Positions 54,204 through 63,539 of a DNA stretch of 64,000 bases are shown piece by piece. Where the stretch lies: contig CAZNFT010000001.1 of assembly GCA_964572745.1 (NCBI GenBank), positions 1 through 64,000 of the forward strand. Reading direction: 5' to 3'. The position numbers were made by a program, and so were the translations under genes. Source of the stretch: M50B103 sp041667565 (GTDB taxonomy: Bacteria; Fidelibacterota; Fidelibacteria; Fidelibacterales; Fidelibacteraceae). The stretch's first letter is position 1; each line of letters starts with the position of its first letter. Under the pieces are notes generated by a model that saw nothing but the letters and a program-made list of their open reading frames with translations, had not been told where the DNA came from and searched no databases.

Positions 54204-55772
54204 CTAATTGTTATCAATATCAATTTTGAAGGGATCTGCTAATTCAGTGTCCCAACGGGCTTTTATATCAATATTTTCTTCAAGAAATATCAGGAATTCC
54301 GGACTTTCAAATGGTTCAAGTTTGCCCAGATCTCTTTTTTTGTTGCCATTTCTATCATTGTAATAATATAAGCTGTACTTAGCGGGTATAACATTTTCAA
54401 AAATTATTTTACCGTTCCTGCCTGCTGTACACTCATATCTGTTTTTGTTATTTTTTAGAACAAATCGCAGTTTATGATCACTTTTGTTTTCTAGCTTTGC
54501 AAGAACACGACCGTATTCAGCCGGAGCTTTTAATGATAGATCAAATGAATATAAACTATCTGTGAGCATGTTTTCTGCCATATCATAATTAGAAAAATCT
54601 AAGTTGAGTTTGCCTCTTTGATCAGTTTTTGTTTCAGGTAAACGATAAAACCCGGGCAGTTCTTTTCGCAGTTCGATTATAGAAGTATCCCTGGAATGAA
54701 ATTCACCTGAGATCATGGTAAGCTTGGGGTCGGGAAAAACTCTTAAATGCTTCTCAAAAGTTTTAAAATGAAAAAGATCATCTTGCCAAATCTTAAGAGC
54801 AATGTTTAATGTACTGTCTTTTAGACTTGTACCCAGTCTATCGCTTAGTTTATAAAAAGAAAGATTCAGACTATCGCTTTCGATTTCTTGATGATAAAGC
54901 GTAACTGTTTTTTTATCAAGAATAATTGTGTCGGGTGGAGTCTCATTAATTATAAAATTATGTGCAATAATCTCTGTTGAGAGGATTTTGCTGAAATCTA
55001 AAAATGTTTCTGAAGGGGAAATGCTCTCAGCTTTTATCAGTTTCCCGGGCAGGAAATTATCAGGTGCAGCCTGTAGTAAAAAAGTTTGACCAAGAGTATC
55101 CGCGATCACATATTTTTGCTGAGGTATGCAAGGGAGATCGAATTTCTTTTTATAAGTATTGCTTTTGTCTTCATCAATATAAGCTGCTATATAAAAAGTG
55201 TCTTCGGGCATATGTTTAAAAGAAAAACCACCATCGGGGCCGCTTTGAGTAAAATATTCCGGGTGCAAAATTATTGAATCGGGGTTTTGCTGATACCGAC
55301 TTAGAAAGATCCTGGCTGACTGTTTCTCCGACATTCCAAGTATTTTACCATTAATAGCGCTTTCGGGCATATAGGAGCCAGCGGTAAAAGTAAATTGAAA
55401 TGGTTGGCGTAGTGAATTACCACGGAGATCGGAGATGCCTTTTTCTAAAATTATGGTATATATAGCATTTTTATCCCAGGTATTTAGCGGACTGATATTA
55501 ATAGAGCGCTTATGATATTGTATTTTGATCAGGTTTTCTTTAAGTGGAAAAATGCTGATATTTTTTTGTATTTTCTCGGGGTTGAGTTTTTCTGAAAAAG
55601 TGATGATCAAAGATTGAGTTGGGTCAACATTAATGGCCCCGTTTTCGAAATTTTGGAAAACGACCTGAGGTGGAATTGTATCTGCAGGTCCTCCGCCGGG
55701 AAGGGCTTCCGAGGCGCATTGTGTTAACAAAAAAAGTGGTACTATTAAAAGTAAAATAGGGATTTTTTTCAT
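54204..55772 (-). CDS. Lipoprotein with N-terminal bacterial Ig-like (SbsA/Big_5) domain
   Basis: 522 residues. Lipoprotein signal peptide with lipobox LLTQC (Cys19). Right after it is ALPGGGPADTIPPQVVFQNF, the P-x-G-G-P-x-D-T-x-P-P start seen in a common Bacteroidota lipoprotein family, followed by an Ig-like domain with IIITFSEKLNPE-like LIITFSEKLNPEKI and FQFTFTAGS. Later strands are of unknown fold and include YYYNDRNGNKKRDLG, a D-x-N-x-N calcium-like loop. The family is abundant in FCB genomes and its function is unknown. Single gene next to manC. Confidence 0.8.
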   Translation of the reverse strand: MKKIPILLLIVPLFLLTQCASEALPGGGPADTIPPQVVFQNFENGAINVDPTQSLIITFSEKLNPEKIQKNISIFPLKENLIKIQYHKRSINISPLNTWDKNAIYTIILEKGISDLRGNSLRQPFQFTFTAGSYMPESAINGKILGMSEKQSARIFLSRYQQNPDSIILHPEYFTQSGPDGGFSFKHMPEDTFYIAAYIDEDKSNTYKKKFDLPCIPQQKYVIADTLGQTFLLQAAPDNFLPGKLIKAESISPSETFLDFSKILSTEIIAHNFIINETPPDTIILDKKTVTLYHQEIESDSLNLSFYKLSDRLGTSLKDSTLNIALKIWQDDLFHFKTFEKHLRVFPDPKLTMISGEFHSRDTSIIELRKELPGFYRLPETKTDQRGKLNLDFSNYDMAENMLTDSLYSFDLSLKAPAEYGRVLAKLENKSDHKLRFVLKNNKNRYECTAGRNGKIIFENVIPAKYSLYYYNDRNGNKKRDLGKLEPFESPEFLIFLEENIDIKARWDTELADPFKIDIDNN

Positions 55773-55843
55773 AAAGGAAAGTACAAAAGCTTGTGTATAA
55801 AGGCAAAAGATTTGATGAATAAAGAATGAATGCTATAATTAAT

Positions 55844-55870
55844 AACAGCCGGACAATTTGCCCGGCTGTT
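55844..55870 (-). terminator. Terminator of the acyltransferase-like gene (minus strand)
   Basis: A perfect 9-bp stem, aacagccgg / ccggctgtt, with a 9-base loop, 5 bases past the stop at 55876. The minus-strand tail is A+T-rich (attaatta) but lacks a strict T-run. Confidence 0.65.
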
Positions 55871-55875
55871 AAGTT

Positions 55876-57597
55876 TTACATTGTAATCCCAAATGATGAA
55901 GGAGAGAGGAAAATGAAAACAACTAAGCCAATAATAAATACAAGTAATGAAAAACTTGTCCAGACCCTGGCTTTCTTGTTTTCGGGACTATCCCCTTCAA
56001 GTTTACGAGCTTTTCTTGCTATGATAAACCCCACAATAGAATAAGCAGGAAAGACCAGACCAACTTGTCCTAGTTTACGGGCAAGAATTGATTCTTCTTT
56101 ATTGCTATGATCTACTTCTTGAGGTTCTACTACATCTATCCATTCTGCATCGTATAGGCCTTCTTGTACATTCAACAATCCTGCCTGATACCATTTTACG
56201 CCCTTTTCCTTGAGTGATTTTCTGCGGACTGGGTTTAAAAAATAATTCGTTTGTTTAATCATCCATTCAAGTGATCCGGCAAAACGGATCTTTTCCCAGA
56301 GCAAGTTGATCAAAGTTATAATACTAAGACCCAGAATAATAGTGATAATGGTCTCACCCCATGAGCCAACATGTCTCGCATAGGTATTGCCAAAGATCTT
56401 GTCAATAGTAATGAACATGGCAATGTAATACATAAATTGGATGGTATAATTTGAAAAAGCTACAAAACCAAAACGGCGGATAAAACGAGTTTTATTGCCA
56501 AAGTTTTTTGCTTTACCTCGTAATTCTATGAGACGAATAAAGCTCATAATAAGCAAAAGGCCAAATCCATTAAGTAACATAAATTGAAAATACCATCCTA
56601 GAAAAGGCGTACCAAGAATTTCCGGTACCCAACCGCGATGATCCCAAATATGCATATAGGTGTTTAATCCTGAATCAAGACCCTTTGTGGCTATGAGCTG
56701 AACTATATTGGCAATAACTCCGATCAATCCAATTAAATACATAACGATACCAATCGTCAAAGCAGCTTTAGTAAATGATTTTACTTTGCGATCTTCTTTT
56801 GGCATGGTTAAAAACAAAGCAAATATTGTACCAATAAAAGATGCAGCTAAATAGGGAAATACAGGTTCAGGGAAACCAGCAAGGGGTTGCATAAAAAATA
56901 CTAAGAGGAAGCGCCAGAATGAATCAACTCCAATAACAGGATAAGAAAGAGTGTAGTCGCCAAGTTGAACCGGGAATCCCGGGATGATGACTTTAGCTAA
57001 TCCCCAAGCCAGTGGAGTAAGAACTAAAACAATAATGGCCAATAAGATGTAAGTTTTTATCAGCTTGTTTTTGTCGCGATATTTTTCTTTAGAAACGAGA
57101 TAACTATGGATAGCACCATTTAGAATAATACACCATGCGATAGTATGAATAGTTTCGAAATGATTAAAGCGCCAAAGGGCACGATCCCAAACCCATTTTA
57201 CGGGTCCTAAGTCGGGATTTGATGTTGCCTGAAGAGCAAGATGAATATTATTACCAAGGTCGCCATGATAGCCAATTAATCCTTCAACCAGCATTGCAAA
57301 CAGCAAAAGAATAAAACCGCCTATAACCTGGCGTTTCCCTATCTCAAAAGGTGAGATATTGCGTGCTAATTCCCCTTCCATGCTTACAGCATTACCCATA
57401 GCAGATACCATAAGGAAAAAGCCGGCAAGTCCACCTGAAAAAGGTAATATGATCAAAAGAATATATTCTAAAAAGCTTACTTTAGACATATCAATCATCA
57501 GTTCATCAACGTTAAGAGTATGCATGACCATATGAAGTATTAACATCATAAATATTGCAATACCACGCAGAAAATCTATACTGGCAAAGCGTTTCAT
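55876..57597 (-). CDS. Polytopic membrane protein, HGSNAT/acyltransferase-3-like
   Basis: 573 residues with about ten to twelve hydrophobic helices. The start, RFASIDFLRGIAIFMMLILH, fits the R-(F/I)-x-S-(I/L)-D-x-x-R-G-x-A pattern of membrane acyltransferases (heparan-glucosaminide N-acetyltransferase-like, YeiB/DUF418-type). The second helix pair has FSGGLAGFFLMVSAMGNA. A hydrophilic stretch of about 60 residues (FLNPVRRKSLKEKGVKWYQ...) lies before the final helices. Probably transfers acyl groups to an envelope sugar; the substrate is unknown. A very good ribosome site (aaggagg) precedes the ATG. Confidence 0.72.
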   Translation of the reverse strand: MKRFASIDFLRGIAIFMMLILHMVMHTLNVDELMIDMSKVSFLEYILLIILPFSGGLAGFFLMVSAMGNAVSMEGELARNISPFEIGKRQVIGGFILLLFAMLVEGLIGYHGDLGNNIHLALQATSNPDLGPVKWVWDRALWRFNHFETIHTIAWCIILNGAIHSYLVSKEKYRDKNKLIKTYILLAIIVLVLTPLAWGLAKVIIPGFPVQLGDYTLSYPVIGVDSFWRFLLVFFMQPLAGFPEPVFPYLAASFIGTIFALFLTMPKEDRKVKSFTKAALTIGIVMYLIGLIGVIANIVQLIATKGLDSGLNTYMHIWDHRGWVPEILGTPFLGWYFQFMLLNGFGLLLIMSFIRLIELRGKAKNFGNKTRFIRRFGFVAFSNYTIQFMYYIAMFITIDKIFGNTYARHVGSWGETIITIILGLSIITLINLLWEKIRFAGSLEWMIKQTNYFLNPVRRKSLKEKGVKWYQAGLLNVQEGLYDAEWIDVVEPQEVDHSNKEESILARKLGQVGLVFPAYSIVGFIIARKARKLEGDSPENKKARVWTSFSLLVFIIGLVVFIFLSPSSFGITM

Positions 57598-57869
57598 TCG
57601 GAGATCCCTCCTTACAGGTATCCATGTGATTAAAAATGCTTATCAATTATTATACGAAGAGAAAATTAGCTTTAAATAATATTATTTCCAAGAAAATGTT
57701 TAGTGTGATAAATAATATGCAAGGGGACCAAATTTTTATAAGATTATTTTTTCTGTGTTTTGAGTGTTTGAAAAAAAGCTTTTTGCAAAAGAAAGTCTTT
57801 CCCCTTTTCATTTTGCTTGGTTACATTTGGGCTCGGGTTGAAATATTTAACACAAAACTTACGATATTT

Positions 57870-60800
57870 ATGGTTGATTTTGTTCATCTTCACGTACACA
57901 GCGATTATTCTACATTGGATGGAGCCCAAAAGGTTTCGACCATTGTAGATAATGCAAAAGAAATGGGTTTTCCTGCAGTAGCTATTACCGATCATGGTAA
58001 TATGTTTTCTGCCATCGAATTGGCGAACAGAGCAAAAAGCGCGGGAATCAAACCTATATTTGGCTGCGAACTATATGTCGCTCAGGGATCCAGACATGAT
58101 AGGATCAGTATTCGTGAAGATGAGGGTAAATATTTTCATCTTGTTGTTCTGGCCATGAATGAAGTTGGCTATTTTAATCTTGTTAAATTAAGTTCTGCGG
58201 GTTATTTAGACGGTTTTTATTATAAACCTCGTGTTGATAAAGAATTATTAAGAAAGCACTCAGAAGGACTCATTGCTCTTTCGGCATGTATTCAGGGAGA
58301 GGCCGCGGTTGCAGCTCGTAAAAAAACTTATGAGGATGCAAAGAAGATAGCTCTGGAGTATAGCGATATTTTCGATGGTCGCTTTTATCTGGAATTGCAG
58401 CGCCACGGCATGGTTGAAGAAGATATTGTAAATGATGCTTTTATTAAAATATCTCAAGAAACCGGTATTCCTCTCGTTTGCACAAATGATGCGCACTATG
58501 CTAAGCAAGAACATTACGAAGCTCACGATGCTTTGCTCTGTATTGGCACAATGAATCTGATATCCGATGAAAAGCGTATGCGCTATCCCAATGATCAGTT
58601 CTACTATAAAAGTTACGCAGAAATGGCGGAGCTTTTTAAAGATGTACCTGAAGCGCTTAGCAATACGATCAAGATAGCCGAACAGTGTAATTATTTTCCG
58701 CTTCCTGAAAAAACCGTTTACCATTTACCTAATTTCCCCATTCCCGATAATGTTGGCACAACAGACCCCGATGAATATCTCAGGATACTGGTTCTAAAAG
58801 GACTTAAAGAGAAACTGGGTGAAGACCTCAGTGAAAAAGTTATGGACCGTATGGATTATGAACTATCCGTCATTAAAAAAATGGGATTCCCCGGATATTT
58901 TTTAATTACTCAGGATTTTGTGCGCTGGGCAAAGAACGAGGGTATCCCTGTGGGGCCGGGTCGTGGCTCTGCGGCAGGTTCTATTGTGGCTTATGGCTTA
59001 GATATTACCGCGATCAATCCTTTAGATTACGATTTGTTTTTTGAGCGATTTTTGAATCCTGAGCGTATTACTATGCCCGATATAGATATCGATTTTTGCT
59101 ATGAGCGACGCCTTGATGTTATTGATTATATAAAAGATTTTTATGGGGAAAATTCTGTTACGCAGATCATTACTTTTGGCCGAATGAAGGCCAAGGCGGT
59201 TGTAAGGGATATTGCCAGAGTGATGGGGATGCCTTATGCCGTGGGAGATCAGTTTGCAAAGGCCATTCCGGTAGAGGCAAAAAAACTTAAAGACGCAGAA
59301 GAACTGAATAAAGACCTGCAAAAACTCATTCATGAAAATGAAGATTATGAAAAATTATGGGAGATGGCAAAGGTTCTTGAAGGCATGAACCGGCAAGTTG
59401 GAATTCATGCTGCCGGTGTTGTCATTGCTCCCGATGATCTTTTGAACTATGTCCCACTTTTTAAATCTACAAAAGATGATATAACAACGCAGTTTGATAT
59501 GGGTTGCCTTGAACAAGTTGGTATGCTTAAGGTCGATTTCTTGGGTTTGAGAACTCTGACCGTGATGAAACATACCATGGCTCTTTTAAAACGCAGGGGA
59601 ATTGAGTTTGATATTAATAAGATCCCTCTAGACGATAAAGAGGTTTTTAAGCTTTTTTCCGAGGGTAAAACATTTGGTTTATTTCAGTTTGAGTCTGCAG
59701 GTATGCGCGAGTATTTAAAGCAACTTAAACCATCTGCTCTTGATGATCTTGTTGCTATGAATGCTTTATATCGTCCGGGCCCTATGGAAAATATTCCTAC
59801 TTACATTAACCGTAAAAATGGGAAACAAAAAATAGAATATTTACATCCTCTTTTAGAACCTATTCTCAAGAATACTTATGGCATTATCGTTTATCAGGAA
59901 CAGGTGATGCAAGTTGCTTCCGATATTGCCGGTTTTCCACTCTCAAAAGCGGATACTTTGCGACGAGCCATGGGTAAGAAAAAACTTGAAGTTATGACAA
60001 AACTGGGAGCTGAATTTGTTAAAGGATGTAAGAAAAATGGACTTACGGAAAAAACAGCAAATGAACTTTATGAGCTCTTGATCAAGTTTGCCAATTATGG
60101 TTTTAATAAGAGTCACTCGGTGGCTTATGCATATATTGCATATCAAACAGGATATCTGAAAGCGCATTATCCGGCTGAATTTATGGCTGCCAACTTGACT
60201 TCAGAACGCGGTGAAATTAAACGCGTAGTTGAATTAGTCAATGAAGCCAAGAATATTGATATTACAGTATTACCTCCAAATGTTAATACCAGTACTGCTT
60301 ATTTTTCTGTATTAGACGGAGATATTACCTATGGCCTATCTGCTTTAAAAAGTATAGGAGAAAAAGCGGCCTCCGAAATCGAAAGAGTAAGAAAAGCAGG
60401 AAAAGAATTTAGCAGCATTTTTGATTTTGCCAGTCGGGTCGATCTGCGCATAGTAAATCGCAAGACCTTTGAAGCCCTCATATATGCAGGCGCTATGGAT
60501 TCTTTGACTGGAAATCGCAGTCAGAAATTCAAAGCTATAGATATTGCTTTAAAATATGGACAGCGCATTCAGGATGAAAAAGCAGCAGCTCAGGTATCGC
60601 TTTTTGGTTCAAGTACAGGTCAGGTGATCATGAATGAACCGGAATTAGAAGAGCTTAACGATTGGGATAGTCAGGAAAAACTCGAAAAAGAAAAAGAATA
60701 TATCGGGTTTTATTTAACGGGGCATCCTTTAGAAAAATTCAAAGATGAATTAGAGGCTTTTTCTAATGAATATGTATTAGATGATCTGGACGGAGCTCTT

Positions 60801-61304
60801 CCTGATAAGATAAAGATTGGCGGCATGGTTAAAAATTTCACTGTAGCCTACGACAAGAAAAACAAACAATATGCAAGATTTAAGCTGGAATCACTGAAAA
60901 ACGAGATCACTGTTCTTGCCTTTAGATCTTATGCCGATAATAAAGATCTCCTACAAGAAGATTCTAAGATATTCATTGATGGTACGCTTAAAATTGATCG
61001 CGAACGCGATAATCAGATCACAGTATTTTTAAATTCTGCCATGCCATTGTCAAATATTCGTGAAAAAATGATCAAGACAGTTCATGTAAGATTTATGCAT
61101 AATGAACAGTTTGAGATAAAACAAAATAAAGTTAAAGATATTATAAAACAGTATCCCGGGAATAAACGATTTTATATTCATTTAAACTATGAAGATTCCC
61201 GTGATCCTCTTGATTTTGTTGCAGGTTTTGGTGTAAATGCGGCACGCGACATGATAGAAAAGTTGCGCAAAATTCTTGGTATTAGGAATGTGTGGTTAAA
61301 ATAA
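57870..61304 (+). CDS. dnaE: DNA polymerase III subunit alpha
   Basis: 1,144 residues from the ATG at 57870 (MVDFVHLHVHSDYSTLDGA), the standard start. An open frame runs 78 codons upstream, but it has no family match and reads like A+T-rich leader. N-terminal PHP domain (HLHVHSDYS, ITDHGNM); polymerase palm with catalytic Asp404 and Asp406 in PDIDIDF and the GPGRGSAAGSIVAYGLDIT loop; finger FGLFQFESAGMREYL; thumb GYFLITQDFVRWAK; beta-clamp-binding-like QVSLFG; and an OB domain near residue 985 (KIGGMVKNFTVAYDKKN). It is the replicative polymerase. The upstream leader is 272 bases from the divergent membrane gene. The next gene begins right after it. Confidence 0.96.
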   Translation: MVDFVHLHVHSDYSTLDGAQKVSTIVDNAKEMGFPAVAITDHGNMFSAIELANRAKSAGIKPIFGCELYVAQGSRHDRISIREDEGKYFHLVVLAMNEVGYFNLVKLSSAGYLDGFYYKPRVDKELLRKHSEGLIALSACIQGEAAVAARKKTYEDAKKIALEYSDIFDGRFYLELQRHGMVEEDIVNDAFIKISQETGIPLVCTNDAHYAKQEHYEAHDALLCIGTMNLISDEKRMRYPNDQFYYKSYAEMAELFKDVPEALSNTIKIAEQCNYFPLPEKTVYHLPNFPIPDNVGTTDPDEYLRILVLKGLKEKLGEDLSEKVMDRMDYELSVIKKMGFPGYFLITQDFVRWAKNEGIPVGPGRGSAAGSIVAYGLDITAINPLDYDLFFERFLNPERITMPDIDIDFCYERRLDVIDYIKDFYGENSVTQIITFGRMKAKAVVRDIARVMGMPYAVGDQFAKAIPVEAKKLKDAEELNKDLQKLIHENEDYEKLWEMAKVLEGMNRQVGIHAAGVVIAPDDLLNYVPLFKSTKDDITTQFDMGCLEQVGMLKVDFLGLRTLTVMKHTMALLKRRGIEFDINKIPLDDKEVFKLFSEGKTFGLFQFESAGMREYLKQLKPSALDDLVAMNALYRPGPMENIPTYINRKNGKQKIEYLHPLLEPILKNTYGIIVYQEQVMQVASDIAGFPLSKADTLRRAMGKKKLEVMTKLGAEFVKGCKKNGLTEKTANELYELLIKFANYGFNKSHSVAYAYIAYQTGYLKAHYPAEFMAANLTSERGEIKRVVELVNEAKNIDITVLPPNVNTSTAYFSVLDGDITYGLSALKSIGEKAASEIERVRKAGKEFSSIFDFASRVDLRIVNRKTFEALIYAGAMDSLTGNRSQKFKAIDIALKYGQRIQDEKAAAQVSLFGSSTGQVIMNEPELEELNDWDSQEKLEKEKEYIGFYLTGHPLEKFKDELEAFSNEYVLDDLDGALPDKIKIGGMVKNFTVAYDKKNKQYARFKLESLKNEITVLAFRSYADNKDLLQEDSKIFIDGTLKIDRERDNQITVFLNSAMPLSNIREKMIKTVHVRFMHNEQFEIKQNKVKDIIKQYPGNKRFYIHLNYEDSRDPLDFVAGFGVNAARDMIEKLRKILGIRNVWLK

Positions 61305-61306
61305 AT

Positions 61307-62464
61307 ATGATCTTGTATTTTACTGAAGGTAGCGAAAATTGTTTAATGGCAAAGCGCTTTAGAGAAGCCTATCCAGATGCTCAGGAAATAATTATTCCTG
61401 ATACTGAAGAAGATAGAGAAGCACTTTACAAAAAAGAAACACATAGTGGAAAACGCAATGTGTTTATCACACCGGCTAAGGGGCAACATTTTAAAGTCTG
61501 TCCCGGCACGAGCCAACCCTATATTTGCTGTAATTATTGGACCCTTCATCAGGCAACTAATTGCCCCTTTGATTGTAGTTATTGTATTTTGCAATATTAT
61601 CTTAATAATCCGCTATTAACGGTTTTTTCTAATCTTGATGACCTGAAAGATATGATCACAAAAAGGATAACTCAGGAGCCACGTCGCTTTTTTAGAGTCG
61701 GGACCGGTGAGTTAGCCGATAGTTTAGCAATAGATGATGTGGCTCAGGCAGGTCCGGAATTGATAGATTATGCTGCAAGGCAAAACAATATGATCCTGGA
61801 GCTAAAAACCAAGTCTGATAAAGTTGATCATTTGCTAAATAGTGATCATAAAGGCAGAAGCGTAATATCCTGGTCGCTAAATCCTGTGGACCGTATTAGC
61901 AAGCATGAATTTAGAGCAGCGACCCTCGATAAGCGAATGGAAGCTTTGAATAAAGTACAGAGAGCCGGATTTATGACTGCTTTCCATTTCGATCCGATGT
62001 TGATCTATGATACATGGGAAGAAGACTATGAAGAATTGGTTAAAACGCTTTTCCAAACAGCCGATCCTTCAAGGATAGCATGGATATCTATTGGCTCCTT
62101 ACGTTTTCCACCTGAAATGGCGGAAAAGGTAAGATATAAATTTCCCAATACAGATCTTTTGGATGGTGAGATGATCCGTGGGAATGATAATAAACAGAGA
62201 TATTTTAAGCCGATCAGATTGAAGGTTTATAAACATTTATATGAGTGTTTACGCAAATATGGCGGAGAAGATCTCTTCATTTATTTTTGTATGGAAGATG
62301 CAGATGTCTGGCAAAAAGTCATGGGTTTTTCACCTGATAGCAATGCACATTTAGATTTTATGTTTTTTGATTATCTACGTAAAAAATTTCCTACATTGAA
62401 TATTCCCGATGTCGATGAAAAAGAATATGAAAGCTTTCACACACAACGCAGCTGGGAAAAGTAA
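61307..62464 (+). CDS. Spore-photoproduct-lyase-family radical SAM protein
   Basis: 385 residues from the ATG at 61307, two bases after the dnaE stop; a GTG at 61292 overlapping dnaE is possible. The radical SAM cluster is ATNCPFDCSYCILQYY (CxxxCxxC), preceded by CPGTSQPYICCNYWTLHQA, and the sequence follows the SplB-like family (FRVGTGELADSLAIDD, VISWSLNP, RIAWISIGSLRFPPEM). SplB repairs the spore photoproduct in Firmicutes. In non-spore formers, relatives may repair DNA lesions or do something else. Its tight coupling to dnaE favours a DNA-maintenance role. This is inference. Confidence 0.87.
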   Translation: MILYFTEGSENCLMAKRFREAYPDAQEIIIPDTEEDREALYKKETHSGKRNVFITPAKGQHFKVCPGTSQPYICCNYWTLHQATNCPFDCSYCILQYYLNNPLLTVFSNLDDLKDMITKRITQEPRRFFRVGTGELADSLAIDDVAQAGPELIDYAARQNNMILELKTKSDKVDHLLNSDHKGRSVISWSLNPVDRISKHEFRAATLDKRMEALNKVQRAGFMTAFHFDPMLIYDTWEEDYEELVKTLFQTADPSRIAWISIGSLRFPPEMAEKVRYKFPNTDLLDGEMIRGNDNKQRYFKPIRLKVYKHLYECLRKYGGEDLFIYFCMEDADVWQKVMGFSPDSNAHLDFMFFDYLRKKFPTLNIPDVDEKEYESFHTQRSWEK

Positions 62465-62519
62465 CAAATGCTTAAAAAGGGACAACTAATAACTATATTC
62501 GATTAGCTGCTTCAAGAAC

Positions 62520-62640
62520 AAGATAGATAATCCATACTTTTTCCTCACCTTCGCTTCAGCCTTCACCTCAGCCTACGCCACCAACTTAGCCGAGGCTTCG
62601 TCGCTCAGGAAGGCTATGGCTGACCAGAAGTCTATGGCGA
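62520..62640. repeat. GC-rich cag/gcc-type repeat remnant in intergenic DNA
   Basis: Between the radical SAM gene and the CDF gene lies a stretch much richer in G+C than its surroundings. It has tandem-like words: cttcagccttcacctcagcc, acttagccgaggcttcgtcg and aaggctatggctgacc. It looks like a decayed copy of an intergenic repeat of the gaaggctgagg type. An A-rich word follows at 62640-62666. Confidence 0.45.
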
Positions 62641-62666
62641 GACTTTTACTTTTACCTTTTTATTTT

Positions 62667-63539
62667 TTATTTACTGTCTTCAGGTTCGGGATGTATTGTT
62701 GCCTCAATATCGCGTTCTTCTTTAAGGCGCATTTCAATGCGAGTTAGAAAGTCGTGGACTTCTTTTAGGCTGATATCTTTAGGAAATCTAAGATGAAATG
62801 TTATTTCTATATGGTCGCCGTAGCGATGGATATGGACATGATGTACATCGCTTTTTCTTCCTAAAATTTCATCGCAAACATCTCCGAGATATTCTAAAAA
62901 ATCTTCATCGGGTGTTTCACCCATTAAAGGTTTAATGCCATCACGAATGATATGAAAAGCAGCCCAGGCTATCATGATAGAAATTAGCAAGGTCAGAACG
63001 CCATCTGCCCACCAGACATATCTACCCAAAAAAATACCAAACAGTAAGACGATAGAAGATATTGCATCTGATCTGTGGTGCCAGGCATCAGCTTTAAGAG
63101 ATAAACAGTGACACTTTTTATAAGCCCAAAGAGCATATTGTGCCATCGATTCTTTTATTATGATTGAAATTCCTGTAACGATAATAGCAATAAGGCCATA
63201 TTGCGCTTCTTGCCTACTGTTTAGACGGTCAATACCTTCAATAAAGAAATCCATAGCGATCATAAAAAGTAAAACACCTACAATAAGAGCTGCAATTAAT
63301 TCAGCCCGACCATGACCAAAAGGATGCTTTTCATCAGCTTTCTTGCCCGAAACTTTTGCGGCTATCATAATGATGATTGATGAAATAGAGTCGGATAAAG
63401 TATGCCAGGCATCGGCAATAAGGGCGGCAGATGAAGAGGTGATTCCGGCCCAAAATTTTAGGGCAAAAAGCAAAACATTGCCCCATAAGGACAAATGACC
63501 TTCCCTCAGCATGATTTTTTCTTTACTTATTATCTTCAT
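62667..63539 (-). CDS. Cation diffusion facilitator (CDF) metal transporter
   Basis: 290 residues with six hydrophobic helices. Metal site residues: ALIADAWHTLSDSISS in helix 2 (D-x3-D type, here with His) and LKADAWHHRSDAISS in helix 5. The KHPFGHGRAELIAALIVGVL loop is diagnostic. The C-terminal cytosolic domain (HHVHIHRYGDHIEITFHL) has the usual His-rich metal-sensing fold. It exports zinc, iron, manganese or a similar divalent ion by proton exchange. The first ATG at 63539 is used, as aagga lies 10 bases upstream; it overlaps the preceding hybrid kinase gene by 17 bases, so expression is coupled to that kinase. Confidence 0.9.
   Translation of the reverse strand: MKIISKEKIMLREGHLSLWGNVLLFALKFWAGITSSSAALIADAWHTLSDSISSIIIMIAAKVSGKKADEKHPFGHGRAELIAALIVGVLLFMIAMDFFIEGIDRLNSRQEAQYGLIAIIVTGISIIIKESMAQYALWAYKKCHCLSLKADAWHHRSDAISSIVLLFGIFLGRYVWWADGVLTLLISIMIAWAAFHIIRDGIKPLMGETPDEDFLEYLGDVCDEILGRKSDVHHVHIHRYGDHIEITFHLRFPKDISLKEVHDFLTRIEMRLKEERDIEATIHPEPEDSK

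Noticed and set aside
57636..57869. N-terminal extension of DnaE by 78 residues
   Set aside because: The extension does not resemble any DnaE; the family start MVDFVHLHVHSDYS at 57870 is exact.
58260..58724. 154-residue frame antisense to dnaE
   Set aside because: Antisense to a highly conserved gene; hydrophobic composition is the usual antisense artefact.
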